Shown here: one piece after another, positions 56,537 through 64,000 of the stretch
How positions within the stretch are numbered: position 1 is the stretch's first letter
How the letters are laid out: every line of letters begins with the position of its first letter
NCBI RefSeq assembly: GCF_020708045.1
Contig: NZ_JAJFES010000002.1
Span: 496,001-560,000, forward strand
Length of the DNA: 64,000 bases
Reading direction: 5' to 3'
DNA from: Massilia sp. IC2-278
Lineage (GTDB): Bacteria > Pseudomonadota > Gammaproteobacteria > Burkholderiales > Burkholderiaceae_D
Notes under the pieces: generated by a model
Told to the model about the DNA's origin: nothing
What the model saw: only the letters and a program-made list of their open reading frames with translations
The model's database searches: none
Made by a program: the position numbers and the translations under genes

Positions 56537-57433
56537 ATGTGGTTCAAGAATCTTCAGATTTACCGCCTGCCCACCAACTGGGATTTCGCGCCTGAAAAAA
56601 TGGAAGAGGCGCTGCAGTCGCAGGCCTTTACGCCGGCTAGCAGCAACGAATTGCTGCGCCAGGGCTGGGATGCACCGCGCCCGAACGGCAAGCTGGTCCA
56701 CGTGGTCAACAAGCAGATGCTGATGATGCTGGGCACGGAAAAGAAACTGCTGCCGAGCTCGGTCATCAACCAGGTGGCCAAGGCCAAGGCGGCCGAACTG
56801 GAAGAGCAGCAAGGTTTCCCGCCTGGTAAAAAGGCGATGAAGGAACTCAAGGAACGCGTCGCCGACGAACTGCTGCCGCGCGCATTCACCATCCGCAGCA
56901 ACACCTGGACCTGGATCGACCCGGTCAACGGCTGGCTCGTGATCGATGCCGCCAGCCCGGCCAAGGCCGACGAAGTCATCAAGCTGCTGCTGAAAGCCGT
57001 CGACCGCATGCCGCTGGAGTCCTTGCGCGTGCAGCGCTCGCCGGTGGCCGTGATGACCGGCTGGCTGGAATCGGACGAAGCGCCGTACAACTTCACGATC
57101 GACCAGGACACCGAACTGCGCGCCACCGGCGAAAGCCGCGCCGCCGTGCGTTATGTGAAGCACTCGCTGGACCCGGAAGACATCCGCCGCCACATCGCCT
57201 CGGGCAAGCAGTGCACCCGCCTGGCGATGACCTGGAACAGCCGCGTGTCCTTCGTGCTGACCGAAACCCTGGCGATCAAGGGCGTCAAGCCGCTGGACGT
57301 GATCAAGGAAGGCGAAACCGTCACCTACAGCGACGACGAGCGTTTCGACAACGACATCGTGCTGATGACGGGTGAGCTGTCGAAGATGCTGGCCGACGTG
57401 GTCGAGGCGCTGGGCGGCGAAGCCAAGGCCTGA
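56537..57433 (+). CDS. rdgC: Recombination-associated protein RdgC
   Basis: 298 residues. It starts [12 protein letters not shown], a signature of Rdg[20 protein letters not shown] and [22 protein letters not shown] are conserved. RdgC forms a ring dimer on double-stranded DNA and modulates RecA. It lies 87 bp after dinB, so it has room for its own promoter. A terminator follows. Confidence 0.95.
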   Translation: MWFKNLQIYRLPTNWDFAPEKMEEALQSQAFTPASSNELLRQGWDAPRPNGKLVHVVNKQMLMMLGTEKKLLPSSVINQVAKAKAAELEEQQGFPPGKKAMKELKERVADELLPRAFTIRSNTWTWIDPVNGWLVIDAASPAKADEVIKLLLKAVDRMPLESLRVQRSPVAVMTGWLESDEAPYNFTIDQDTELRATGESRAAVRYVKHSLDPEDIRRHIASGKQCTRLAMTWNSRVSFVLTETLAIKGVKPLDVIKEGETVTYSDDERFDNDIVLMTGELSKMLADVVEALGGEAKA

Positions 57434-57468
57434 TTCCAACGCTGGCGTGTTCATGCGCCTCTGCGACC

Positions 57469-57501
57469 AGCCCGGTAGCGAACAGCTGCCGGGCTTTTTA
57501 T
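57469..57501 (+). terminator. Rho-independent terminator after rdgC
   Basis: Stem AGCCCGGTAGC/GCTGCCGGGCT (one T-G wobble) with loop GAACA, then TTTTTA. Confidence 0.9.
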
Positions 57502-57524
57502 TTCTTTTTAAAAATATTTACAGA

Positions 57525-57552
57525 TATAATTTCAATAATAAAATTATTATTG
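57525..57552 (+). promoter_or_regulatory. AT-rich promoter with perfect inverted repeat
   Basis: A perfect -10, TATAAT (57525-57530), is followed by CAATAATAA-AA-TTATTATTG (57533-57552), a 9-bp inverted repeat ending 10 bp before the lipoprotein start. Position between -10 and start codon suits a repressor or translational control site. The -35 is weak. The protein that would bind is unknown. Confidence 0.5.
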
Positions 57553-57562
57553 GGATGATCTG

Positions 57563-60214
57563 ATGAAAAAAGAAACAGGACGCGCATGGGGCATTCGCGC
57601 GGGTGCCGCCTTGCTGCTGCTGGGCCTGCTTGCCGGCTGCGGCGGCGGTGGCGGCGGTGGCGACACGCCGGTCGCCGTGACGCCGCCGGTTGCCAACAAG
57701 GCGCCGGTGCCGGCCATTGCCATGTCCGGGACGGTCGGCGCCGGTGCGGGCAGTGCCGACATTTCCACCTTCACCAACAGCAGCGTCACGCTCGACGCAG
57801 GCGCCAGCACCGACCCCGACGGGGATAAGCTGAGCTATGCCTGGACCCTGGTGTCGAAACCGGCAGGCAGTACACTCGTGCTGCCGGGCACGGCCGCCCA
57901 GGCTGCCTTCAAGGCCGACATCGCCGGCACCTACGTGGCCAGCGTGCGCGTGACCGACAGCCGCGGCGCCTACGCCGACAAGCAGGTGACGATCCTGGCG
58001 AACACGAATGCGCCGGTCACGACCCTGTCGATGAGCGTGAGCTACAGCGCCGTGCCGACCACCCTGGCGACGAAAAGCGTTACCCTCGGCGCCGTCATCC
58101 TGGTCGATGCCAGCGCCAGCCTGGACGCCGACGGCGATCCCGTCACCACCACCTTCGACCTGATCGAACGCCCGGCCGCCAGCCGCACCAGCCTGACCAT
58201 CGTCGGCAAGACCGCGCGCTTCGTGGCCGACGCGGTCGGCGCCTATAAAATCCGTGCGCGCGCCGCCGATCCTTCCGGCGCCTACAGCGAAACGGTCTAT
58301 CCGATCGAGGCATTGGGTGATGCTCCGCAGACCGTGATTATCAGCACCGTGACGAACGTGACCGGCGATTCGGGCCAGAACACCGTGCAGGCCTCGATCG
58401 GTTACCTGGTTGCGCTCAGCGGGGAAGGCAGCCGCGATCCCGATGGTGGCGCCTTGACCCATGCCTGGAGCCTGGTGTCGCGTCCGGCAGGCAGCACGGC
58501 TGCGCTGAGTGTAGTGAACGGCGCCTTCAGCCAGTTCACGCCCGACCTGATGGGTGACTATGTCGTGCGCCTGGTCGCGACCAATCCGAGCGGCGCATCG
58601 AGCAGCTACCAGACCACGGTATCGGTACGCAACCGTCCGCCGCAAGCCGTAATCGGCAGCAACGCCACGCCGCAGGCGCTGCCAACCGGCCCGGCCGTGC
58701 GCCTGCCGGTCGGTACGACGTTGACCCTGCGCGGCACGTCCAGCACCGACGCCGACGGCGACACGCTGACCTATGCCTGGAGCTTCGCCGACAAGCCTGC
58801 CAACAGCACGGCGACCCTGTCGTCGAATAGCGGCGCCACCGTGCAGCTGACCACCGACGTGGAGGGCAGCTACCAGGTGCGCCTGCGCGTGACCGACACG
58901 GCCGGCGCCTGGTCCGAAAGGCTGCTGAGCATCAACAGCGGGAATACCGCACCGACCGCGGTGATCGACAAGAGCCGGCTGTCGGTGTTGGCCGGCAATG
59001 CCGTCGGCGCCTCGGCTTCGTTCAGCTACGACACCGATGGCGATGCGCTCAGCTACAGCTGGGCGATCGACGCGCGTCCGGCCGGTTCGGTTGCCACGAT
59101 CGCGGCGCCGAATGCGGTGCAGCTGGCGTTCACGCCGGACACGGCCGGCACCTATGTCGCGTCGCTGACCGTCAGCGACGGCAAGAATGCCAGCGTGACC
59201 TACATGACGATCAAGGCGCTGTCCAGCGTGACCAGCAACGTGCCGCTGTCCTTCGCGCCATTGCAAGTGCGCTACAGCCGCGGCCTCGACCAGTTCGTGG
59301 CGATCGCCACCAATCCGAATGCGCTGTACATCGTCGATCCGTTCAACGGCGCCACGCGCACGGTGCCGCTGCCGCTCGGCGTGAAATCGTTCAACCTGAG
59401 CGCCGACGGCAAGCTGGCAGCGGTGCTGCATGAAGGCATCGTTAGCCTGGTCGATATTGCTTCGGCCACGCTGGTCCGTTCCTCGCTGACCGGCGGTTCG
59501 CAAACCGATGCCTTCCCGACCAATGCCGGCTTGATCTACCTGGTGGGACAGTCGGGTGGCCAATGGGTCGACCGTTCGGTTTGGATCCTGAATGGCCGTA
59601 CCGGCGCCGACGTGAGTAATAGCGGTAATTATTACGGCGGTTCCTACTACGGCACCATGCGCGGTGTGTATGCGGCCAGCAAGAACAAGGGTTTCGTCAT
59701 GTCGAATGGCCTGTCGCCGTCCGACATCAGTTATTTCGACGTCGATCCGGCTTCCGGCGCCTTGGTGCGCACCGGCGATTCGCCGTATCACGGCGACTAT
59801 GCGATGAACCTGCCGTTCTACCTGAGCGGGAACGAAGACCTGCTGTTCACATCGAGCGGCACCTTCTTCCGCACCGACACGCTGCAGTATGCCGGCCGCC
59901 TGTCGATGAACGGTCCCTTGCTGTCGATGAGCCATTCGGCGGCGGCGGACGAAGCGCTCGTCCTGTCGAACAGCTATTCGCCACAGGGCAGCTATTCGTT
60001 CAACGGCACCGTGACCTACCAGGCAAGCTACCAGCGCTTCACGGGCGCCCTGTTCCTGCCCGATACGAGCATCGCGCTGCCGCTGGTAAACGGCCAGCAG
60101 AGTTATGGCATCAATATCTTCCACAGCGCCAACGACAACCACGTCACCCTGGTGCAGACCGGTAGCGACCAGCAGAACGCCTCGGGCATTCGCTACTACC
60201 TGGTAACGCGCTGA
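57563..60214 (+). CDS. PKD-repeat lipoprotein with C-terminal propeller-like domain
   Basis: 883 residues. The lipobox LLAGC places the lipid-modified Cys at residue 26, followed by seven Gly, so it is a surface or periplasmic lipoprotein. About five PKD/Ig-like repeats (roughly 45-555) carry motifs such as DADGDTLTYAWSFADKPANS and DPDGDKLSYAWTLVSKPAGS, with acidic residues that may bind calcium. From about 565 onward, strand-rich segments (YIVDPFNGATRTVPLPLGVK and SADGKLAAVLHEG) suggest a beta-propeller. No catalytic motif is seen. Adhesion or polysaccharide binding is an inference from PKD content. Confidence 0.75.
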   Translation: MKKETGRAWGIRAGAALLLLGLLAGCGGGGGGGDTPVAVTPPVANKAPVPAIAMSGTVGAGAGSADISTFTNSSVTLDAGASTDPDGDKLSYAWTLVSKPAGSTLVLPGTAAQAAFKADIAGTYVASVRVTDSRGAYADKQVTILANTNAPVTTLSMSVSYSAVPTTLATKSVTLGAVILVDASASLDADGDPVTTTFDLIERPAASRTSLTIVGKTARFVADAVGAYKIRARAADPSGAYSETVYPIEALGDAPQTVIISTVTNVTGDSGQNTVQASIGYLVALSGEGSRDPDGGALTHAWSLVSRPAGSTAALSVVNGAFSQFTPDLMGDYVVRLVATNPSGASSSYQTTVSVRNRPPQAVIGSNATPQALPTGPAVRLPVGTTLTLRGTSSTDADGDTLTYAWSFADKPANSTATLSSNSGATVQLTTDVEGSYQVRLRVTDTAGAWSERLLSINSGNTAPTAVIDKSRLSVLAGNAVGASASFSYDTDGDALSYSWAIDARPAGSVATIAAPNAVQLAFTPDTAGTYVASLTVSDGKNASVTYMTIKALSSVTSNVPLSFAPLQVRYSRGLDQFVAIATNPNALYIVDPFNGATRTVPLPLGVKSFNLSADGKLAAVLHEGIVSLVDIASATLVRSSLTGGSQTDAFPTNAGLIYLVGQSGGQWVDRSVWILNGRTGADVSNSGNYYGGSYYGTMRGVYAASKNKGFVMSNGLSPSDISYFDVDPASGALVRTGDSPYHGDYAMNLPFYLSGNEDLLFTSSGTFFRTDTLQYAGRLSMNGPLLSMSHSAAADEALVLSNSYSPQGSYSFNGTVTYQASYQRFTGALFLPDTSIALPLVNGQQSYGINIFHSANDNHVTLVQTGSDQQNASGIRYYLVTR

Positions 60215-60247
60215 ACTTGCCAGCCATCCGCGTGATGGCGGCATGAA

Positions 60248-60281
60248 AAAACGGCCCGGGAAACCGGGCCGTTTTGTTTTC
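60248..60281. terminator. Bidirectional rho-independent terminator
   Basis: Perfect 12-bp stem AAAACGGCCCGG/CCGGGCCGTTTT with a GAAA loop. It separates the lipoprotein gene from the catalase gene on the opposite strand. Confidence 0.94.
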
Positions 60282-60293
60282 TAGCGGAGACGC

Positions 60294-61892
60294 TTACTTG
60301 GCCGCCACTTCCTCGCTGGTCGCCGGCTCCTCAGTCTTGCCGTCGGTATAGGTCGCACCCTGGCGATCCTCATGCGGCGCCGGCTTGCCCGGCAGCGGCG
60401 GCAGCGCCTTGGCCTTTTCCAGGTCGATGCCGGCAATCTCCGCCACGCGGCGCCCGTAATCCTCGTCGCAATGCCACAGGTGCCACACCATGCGCAGCTG
60501 GATCACTTCCGGGCACTGCTTCAGGTCGCCGCCGACGTTGTTGACCAGGTCGTCGCGCTCCCAGTCCTCGAAGGTGCGGTAGCGGTCTCCAGCCTGCTTG
60601 TAGTCGGCTGCGGTCGAGGTGGTCTGGTAACGGCCGAGGTGGCCTTCCACGTATTGATGGTAGTCGCGCTGCGGTTGCGGCGCTTCCTGCAGCCCGCCCA
60701 TCAGGCTCGGCTCGTAGTTGATGTGCTTGCTCTCGCCGCCATCGTCGACGTAGTACGCCATCTGGCCGTCGCGCTGGTTGGTTTTCGCACGCGCACGTTC
60801 CTGCGGTGCGTTGATCGGCAATTGCAGGTAGTTGGGCCCGACGCGGTAGCGCTGGGTGTCCGAGTAGGACAGGGTACGGCCCTGCAGCATCTTGTCGTCC
60901 GAAAAATCGATGCCGTCGACCAGCACGCCGGTGCCGAAAGCCGACTGCTCGGTTTCTGCGAAGACGTTGTCCGGGTTTTTATCGAGCACCATGCGGCCCG
61001 CCGGCAGCAGCGGGAACTGGTCTTCCGGCCAGCGCTTGGTGTCGTCCAGCGGGTCGAAGTCGAGCTCGGGATGCTCGCCGTCGGCCATGATCTGGATACA
61101 GAATTCCCATTCCGGATAGTCGCCGCGCTCGATGGCCTGGTAGAGGTCGCGCGTGGCGTGGCTGGTGTCGTGGGCCTGGATTTCGGACGCCTGTTGCGTG
61201 GTGAGGTTGCGCACGCCCTGGCGCGGTTGCCAGTGGAAGCGCACCAGGTGGGCCACGCCTTCGTCGTTGATCAACTTGTACGTGTTGACGCCGGAACCTT
61301 CCATTTCGCGGTAGTTGGCAGGGATGCCCCATGGACTCTTGACCCAGGTAACCATGTGCAGCGATTCCGGGTGGTTCGCGATGAAATCATAGAAGCGCCA
61401 CGGTTCCTGCTGGTTGGTCACCGGGTCCGGCTTGAAGGCGTGGATCATGTCCGGGAACTTGATCGCGTCGCGGATGAAGAAGACCTTCAGGTTGTTGCCG
61501 ACCAGGTCCCAGTTGCCCTCGACGGTTTTCAGTTTCACGGCAAAGCCGCGCGGGTCGCGTGCCGTTTCCGGCGACTCCTTGCCGCCGATCACGGTCGAGA
61601 AGCGAACGAAAGTCGGGGTCTGCACGCCGACCTCGGTCAGCACCTTGGCGCGGGTGTATTTGGAGGCCGGCTCGTCACCGATCTTGCCGTAGGCCTCGAA
61701 ATAGCCATGGGCGCCAGTACCGCGCGCATGCACCACGCGTTCGGGGATGCGTTCGCGGTCGAAGTGGGTGATCTTTTCGATGAACTGGTAGTTCTCGAGC
61801 GTTGCCGGACCGCGTTCGCCGACGGAGCGCAGCGACTGGTTGTCGCGCACAGGATGGCCCTGGCGCGTGGTCAGGATGGGACGATCTGACAT
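60294..61892 (-). CDS. Monofunctional heme catalase
   Basis: 532 residues; breaks down hydrogen peroxide. The active-site His is His55 in [15 protein letters not shown]. The distal Asn lies in [17 protein letters not shown] (about residues 127-141). The proximal heme Tyr is in the [10 protein letters not shown] segment. [18 protein letters not shown] and HEDRQGATY near the end are typical. The start at 61892 is marked by GAGGAGA upstream; the longer frame to 62270 overlaps the asparaginase gene. Which Kat name applies is not clear. Regulation by an OxyR-type protein would be usual, but no site was identified. Confidence 0.95.
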   Translation of the reverse strand: MSDRPILTTRQGHPVRDNQSLRSVGERGPATLENYQFIEKITHFDRERIPERVVHARGTGAHGYFEAYGKIGDEPASKYTRAKVLTEVGVQTPTFVRFSTVIGGKESPETARDPRGFAVKLKTVEGNWDLVGNNLKVFFIRDAIKFPDMIHAFKPDPVTNQQEPWRFYDFIANHPESLHMVTWVKSPWGIPANYREMEGSGVNTYKLINDEGVAHLVRFHWQPRQGVRNLTTQQASEIQAHDTSHATRDLYQAIERGDYPEWEFCIQIMADGEHPELDFDPLDDTKRWPEDQFPLLPAGRMVLDKNPDNVFAETEQSAFGTGVLVDGIDFSDDKMLQGRTLSYSDTQRYRVGPNYLQLPINAPQERARAKTNQRDGQMAYYVDDGGESKHINYEPSLMGGLQEAPQPQRDYHQYVEGHLGRYQTTSTAADYKQAGDRYRTFEDWERDDLVNNVGGDLKQCPEVIQLRMVWHLWHCDEDYGRRVAEIAGIDLEKAKALPPLPGKPAPHEDRQGATYTDGKTEEPATSEEVAAK

Positions 61893-61984
61893 GGGAAACT
61901 CTCCTCTCTGGACACGTTGAGAGAAAAGTATAGGAAGTTCCTCCGAGGGGCAGCGCCCGGCTGCCTCCCGGAAATGCAGGCCGG

Positions 61985-62470
61985 TTACAGCGGCTGGAAC
62001 ACGCCGGCGGCGCGGTTTTTCGTGACGTTGTCCCAGGCAAACACCTGGCCATTCATCGCCACGTAGACGCCGGCCGGCAGGGTTTGCGCCGCGGCGCAGG
62101 CAAAGCCGAGGTTGAAGAGGGCGTCGGAGTTCGCGATTTCGTAGGGAATCATGGCGCCGGTCAACACGATGGTCTTGCCGAGCGGGACAGCGCCAAGCAC
62201 GCCTGCGGTTTCGCGCATGGTGTCGGTGCCGTGGACGATGACGATGGCTTTCTCGGAAGCCGCCTGGCACGAAGCCAGCACGCGGGCGCGGTCTTCGTCT
62301 CCCATGTCGAGCGAATCGAGCAGGGGCAGCACTTCGAGCTCGACCGGAATGGTCATGCGGGCACGGGCGATGACTGCCGGCAGGTGACTATCGGCAAAGC
62401 CGAGCACACCGTTCAGTTCGTTGTAATGTTTGTCGAAGGTGCCGCCGGTGGCGATGAGGCGCAAAGTCAT
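61985..62470 (-). CDS. Half-length asparaginase-family protein
   Basis: 161 residues beginning [19 protein letters not shown]. Thr11 lies in the ATGGTF motif, and HGTDTM supplies Thr82/Asp83, the second active-site motif. TGAMIPY is also present. Ordinary asparaginases are about 330 residues with a C-terminal dimer domain, and here only the N-terminal domain exists. The gene ends with a normal stop and shows no frameshift signs, so it may be a natural single-domain form rather than a truncation. It is 92 bases upstream of the catalase start on the same strand. Confidence 0.78.
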   Translation of the reverse strand: MTLRLIATGGTFDKHYNELNGVLGFADSHLPAVIARARMTIPVELEVLPLLDSLDMGDEDRARVLASCQAASEKAIVIVHGTDTMRETAGVLGAVPLGKTIVLTGAMIPYEIANSDALFNLGFACAAAQTLPAGVYVAMNGQVFAWDNVTKNRAAGVFQPL

Positions 62471-62608
62471 ATCGGTTTGTAAAGGCAGTGAAAAAAGGTG
62501 GGTAATGATAGCCGCAAACCGTAGTGTATCCATATGTGACTGCGCTAGAATCAGCCGGATCGGATGAGTAGACTCCTCTTTTTGCCAGGCACTTGCCTAC
62601 GATAGAAC

Positions 62609-63364
62609 ATGAAAGCCGTTGCACCAGGAACCGTTATTTTTCACCGTCATCGCGGGTATGGCGTGATCACCCACGTCAACCTGCTGACCGGATGGATTTC
62701 CGCGCGTTTCGGCAATGAAGCGCGCACCCTAGACCTGAATCTGTCGAGCGACGAAGTGCAGCACGCGGACGGCGAGCCGATCCTGTTCCGCCGCACCCCG
62801 CCCGACCGCATGCCGCACGCGCGCCTGATGGCCGTGGTGCGCGAACTGCACCAGGCCGGCTACCAGAAGCTGTACCTGTATTCCTGGCCGAAGCCGTCCG
62901 GCCTGCATTGGCGCTGGCATTTGTTCACCGGCCAGCGCAACTGGATGCAGCGCTCCTGGCGCGAAGGCTGGTACGGCTCGGGCGCCGAGTACAACAACAA
63001 TCCGGTGATGGGCTGGGGCGATTCGCCCGGCGCCACGACCGAGGAATTGATCCATGCGCTGGCCAAATTCGACCCGCAAGGCCTGGCGCAAGCGCTGGGG
63101 CGCGACGAGGATCACACGGCGTGGTTCGCCGATGTGTGCGATTTGCTGCTGCCGGGGTACATGTACAGCCTGAACATGGAGCGTCCGGCCGGTGGGGGAT
63201 TGATCGAGGCGCCGCCGGTGCCGATCGTGCCGGTGCGGGCCGGAGTGAAACCGTATGCCGGGCCGGATATCGGCTGGCCGCCGGGCTGGGCGGGGTTGTG
63301 GACCGGCAGGCATGTGATGCCGGCGCGGCGGATCAAGCTGACGGGTGAGCCGGAGTTGGGTTGA
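62609..63364 (+). CDS. Uncharacterised protein with KOW/Tudor-like N-terminus
   Basis: 251 residues of unknown function. The first 55 residues, PGTVIFHRHRGYGVITHVN followed by WISARFGNEARTLDL, look like a small beta-barrel (KOW or Tudor type) as found in DNA-binding or RNA-polymerase-binding domains. The middle (KLYLYSWPKPSGLHWRWHLF) is aromatic-rich. The C-terminus is Pro/Gly-rich without a recognised motif. No signal peptide. Confidence 0.6.
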   Translation: MKAVAPGTVIFHRHRGYGVITHVNLLTGWISARFGNEARTLDLNLSSDEVQHADGEPILFRRTPPDRMPHARLMAVVRELHQAGYQKLYLYSWPKPSGLHWRWHLFTGQRNWMQRSWREGWYGSGAEYNNNPVMGWGDSPGATTEELIHALAKFDPQGLAQALGRDEDHTAWFADVCDLLLPGYMYSLNMERPAGGGLIEAPPVPIVPVRAGVKPYAGPDIGWPPGWAGLWTGRHVMPARRIKLTGEPELG

Positions 63365-63392
63365 GCGTTGACGCAGTTACGGCCCGGAACGC

Positions 63393-63421
63393 CGTAGGGT
63401 GGGCACCCCGTGCCCACGCGG
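63393..63421 (+). repeat. REP hairpin copy R21 (inverted partner R22)
   Basis: GTAG foot, stem GTGGGCAC/GTGCCCAC, loop CCC, in the gap between 63364 and the dehydrogenase. Same 29 bases as R17. Confidence 0.92.
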
Positions 63422-63551
63422 AACTCGGCACAGTGGTAACGTTGATCAGAGAGGCGAAGCCCGCCACCCAGCAGCGCTTCCAAATGATCATTCGAGACGT
63501 TTCGATTATTCGATTGCACGGCTCGAAATTGCGCTAACTCTGCGCATCGTT

Positions 63552-63595
63552 CCGCGTGGGCACGGGGTGCCTACGCCGGCCGCGCCCACCCTACG
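63552..63595 (-). repeat. REP hairpin copy R22, with 15-nt insertion
   Basis: GTGGGCAC arm and GTGCC, then a 15-nt insertion starting TACGCCGGCCGCG, then CACCCTACG. Nearly the same insertion as in R13 (41408-41451). Confidence 0.88.
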
Positions 63596-63619
63596 GTCGA
63601 TGTTGCCGCGTAAATTACG

Positions 63620-64000
63620 TTACGTCTGTAGCGCTGCCGGATTCAGGATATTCGTCGGCTCGCCCGCCGCAAAGCGCACGATATTCTCGAACGCCGTCCT
63701 GAAATACATCTCGTAACTGTCCTGCTCGACATACCCCAGGTGCGGCGTCGCCAGCACTGTCGGTATCTTCAACAAAGCCGCATCCGGCCCCAGCGGCTCA
63801 CTGGCAAACACATCCACCGCCGCCCCACCCGGACACCCGCGCCGCAAAGCCTCCTCAAGCGCTCCTTCCGCCACCAGTTCCGCCCGGCTCGTGTTCACGA
63901 ACAAGGCATCCGGCTTCATCCGCGCCAGGTCCCCGGCAGTCACGATGCCGCGCGTAGCGTCGGCCAGCCGCAGGTGCAGGCTCAGCACATCCGCCTCCGC
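63620..64000 (-). CDS. D-isomer 2-hydroxyacid dehydrogenase, partial
   Basis: The 5' end lies beyond the window; the frame is open to base 64000. The visible part is the second half of the NAD-binding domain: ADVLSLHLRL, MKPDALFVNTSRAELV, GAAVDVFASEPL and TPHLGYVEQDSYEMY (His in the active-site segment). This fits SerA/GyaR-type enzymes reducing 2-keto acids. The substrate is not determinable. A GTG at 63988 could be mistaken for a start. Confidence 0.88.
   Translation of the reverse strand, partial: AEADVLSLHLRLADATRGIVTAGDLARMKPDALFVNTSRAELVAEGALEEALRRGCPGGAAVDVFASEPLGPDAALLKIPTVLATPHLGYVEQDSYEMYFRTAFENIVRFAAGEPTNILNPAALQT

Noticed and set aside
57518..60244. 908-residue open frame opposite the PKD lipoprotein
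   Set aside because: Antisense shadow, Arg/Gly/Val-rich with no domain; the plus-strand frame has a lipobox and PKD repeats.
9223..63595. CRISPR array
   Set aside because: The repeats are palindromic, widely scattered and in alternating orientation, not tandem with regular spacers; no cas genes are present.

Overview
The window is GC-rich chromosomal DNA from a betaproteobacterium, most probably Oxalobacteraceae (Massilia or a close relative). The assignment rests on gene order (murA, hisGDCBHAFIE, HIT protein, tatABC), on protein character (short HisG, monofunctional HisB, YgiQ, RdgC, hemE-priA adjacency) and on codon use. No phage, plasmid, integrase or CRISPR array was seen. Most genes are core housekeeping genes. 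The mobile or accessory signal is a dense family of small intergenic palindromes with its probable transposase.

Layout. 1-9177: 3' part of murA, then the complete histidine operon with an orphan DNA methyltransferase between hisD and hisC, then a HIT hydrolase. 9582-11096: tatABC, ending at a bidirectional terminator. 11156-13972: a small antitoxin-like protein, then a MerR/TipAS regulator with a recognisable operator-promoter, overlapping an MFS exporter. 14230-18858: three secreted or membrane proteins of unknown role, an SDR enzyme, and a divergent GlxA-type regulator. 18949-27119: a minus-strand block with a DUF885 peptidase-like protein, a very large SNF2 ATPase and an S9 peptidase. 27472-32624: hemE, an AT-rich gap rich in DnaA-box-like sites, priA, and a flavin disulfide oxidoreductase. 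32746-36799: a REP-associated transposase (RAYT) between inverted repeats, an SRPBCC protein, rep helicase and slyX. 36830-44468: GMC oxidoreductase, DUF6624 protein, two tandem M3 peptidases, DUF2132 and DUF4404 proteins. 44572-50289: YgiQ radical SAM enzyme, diguanylate cyclase, tRNA-Val and tRNA-Asp, glycerate kinase. 50500-60214: TonB receptor, secreted subtilase, SOS-controlled dinB, rdgC, and a PKD-repeat lipoprotein. 60294-64000: catalase, half-length asparaginase, an uncharacterised protein, and a partial 2-hydroxyacid dehydrogenase.

The most notable system is a family of 22 intergenic hairpin repeats between 9223 and 63595, mostly in inverted pairs. Each copy has a GTAG (or GTAC) foot, then a stem of type GTGGGCAC/GTGCCCAC, then GCGG. 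Different copies have different stem sequences, but both arms change together. One inverted pair encloses the RAYT gene. I read this as a REP/BIME system with its own transposase. RAYT/REP systems as a class are known. Whether this particular family has been described cannot be decided from the sequence alone.

Protein functions rest on motifs and family resemblance read by eye. No database search was run.
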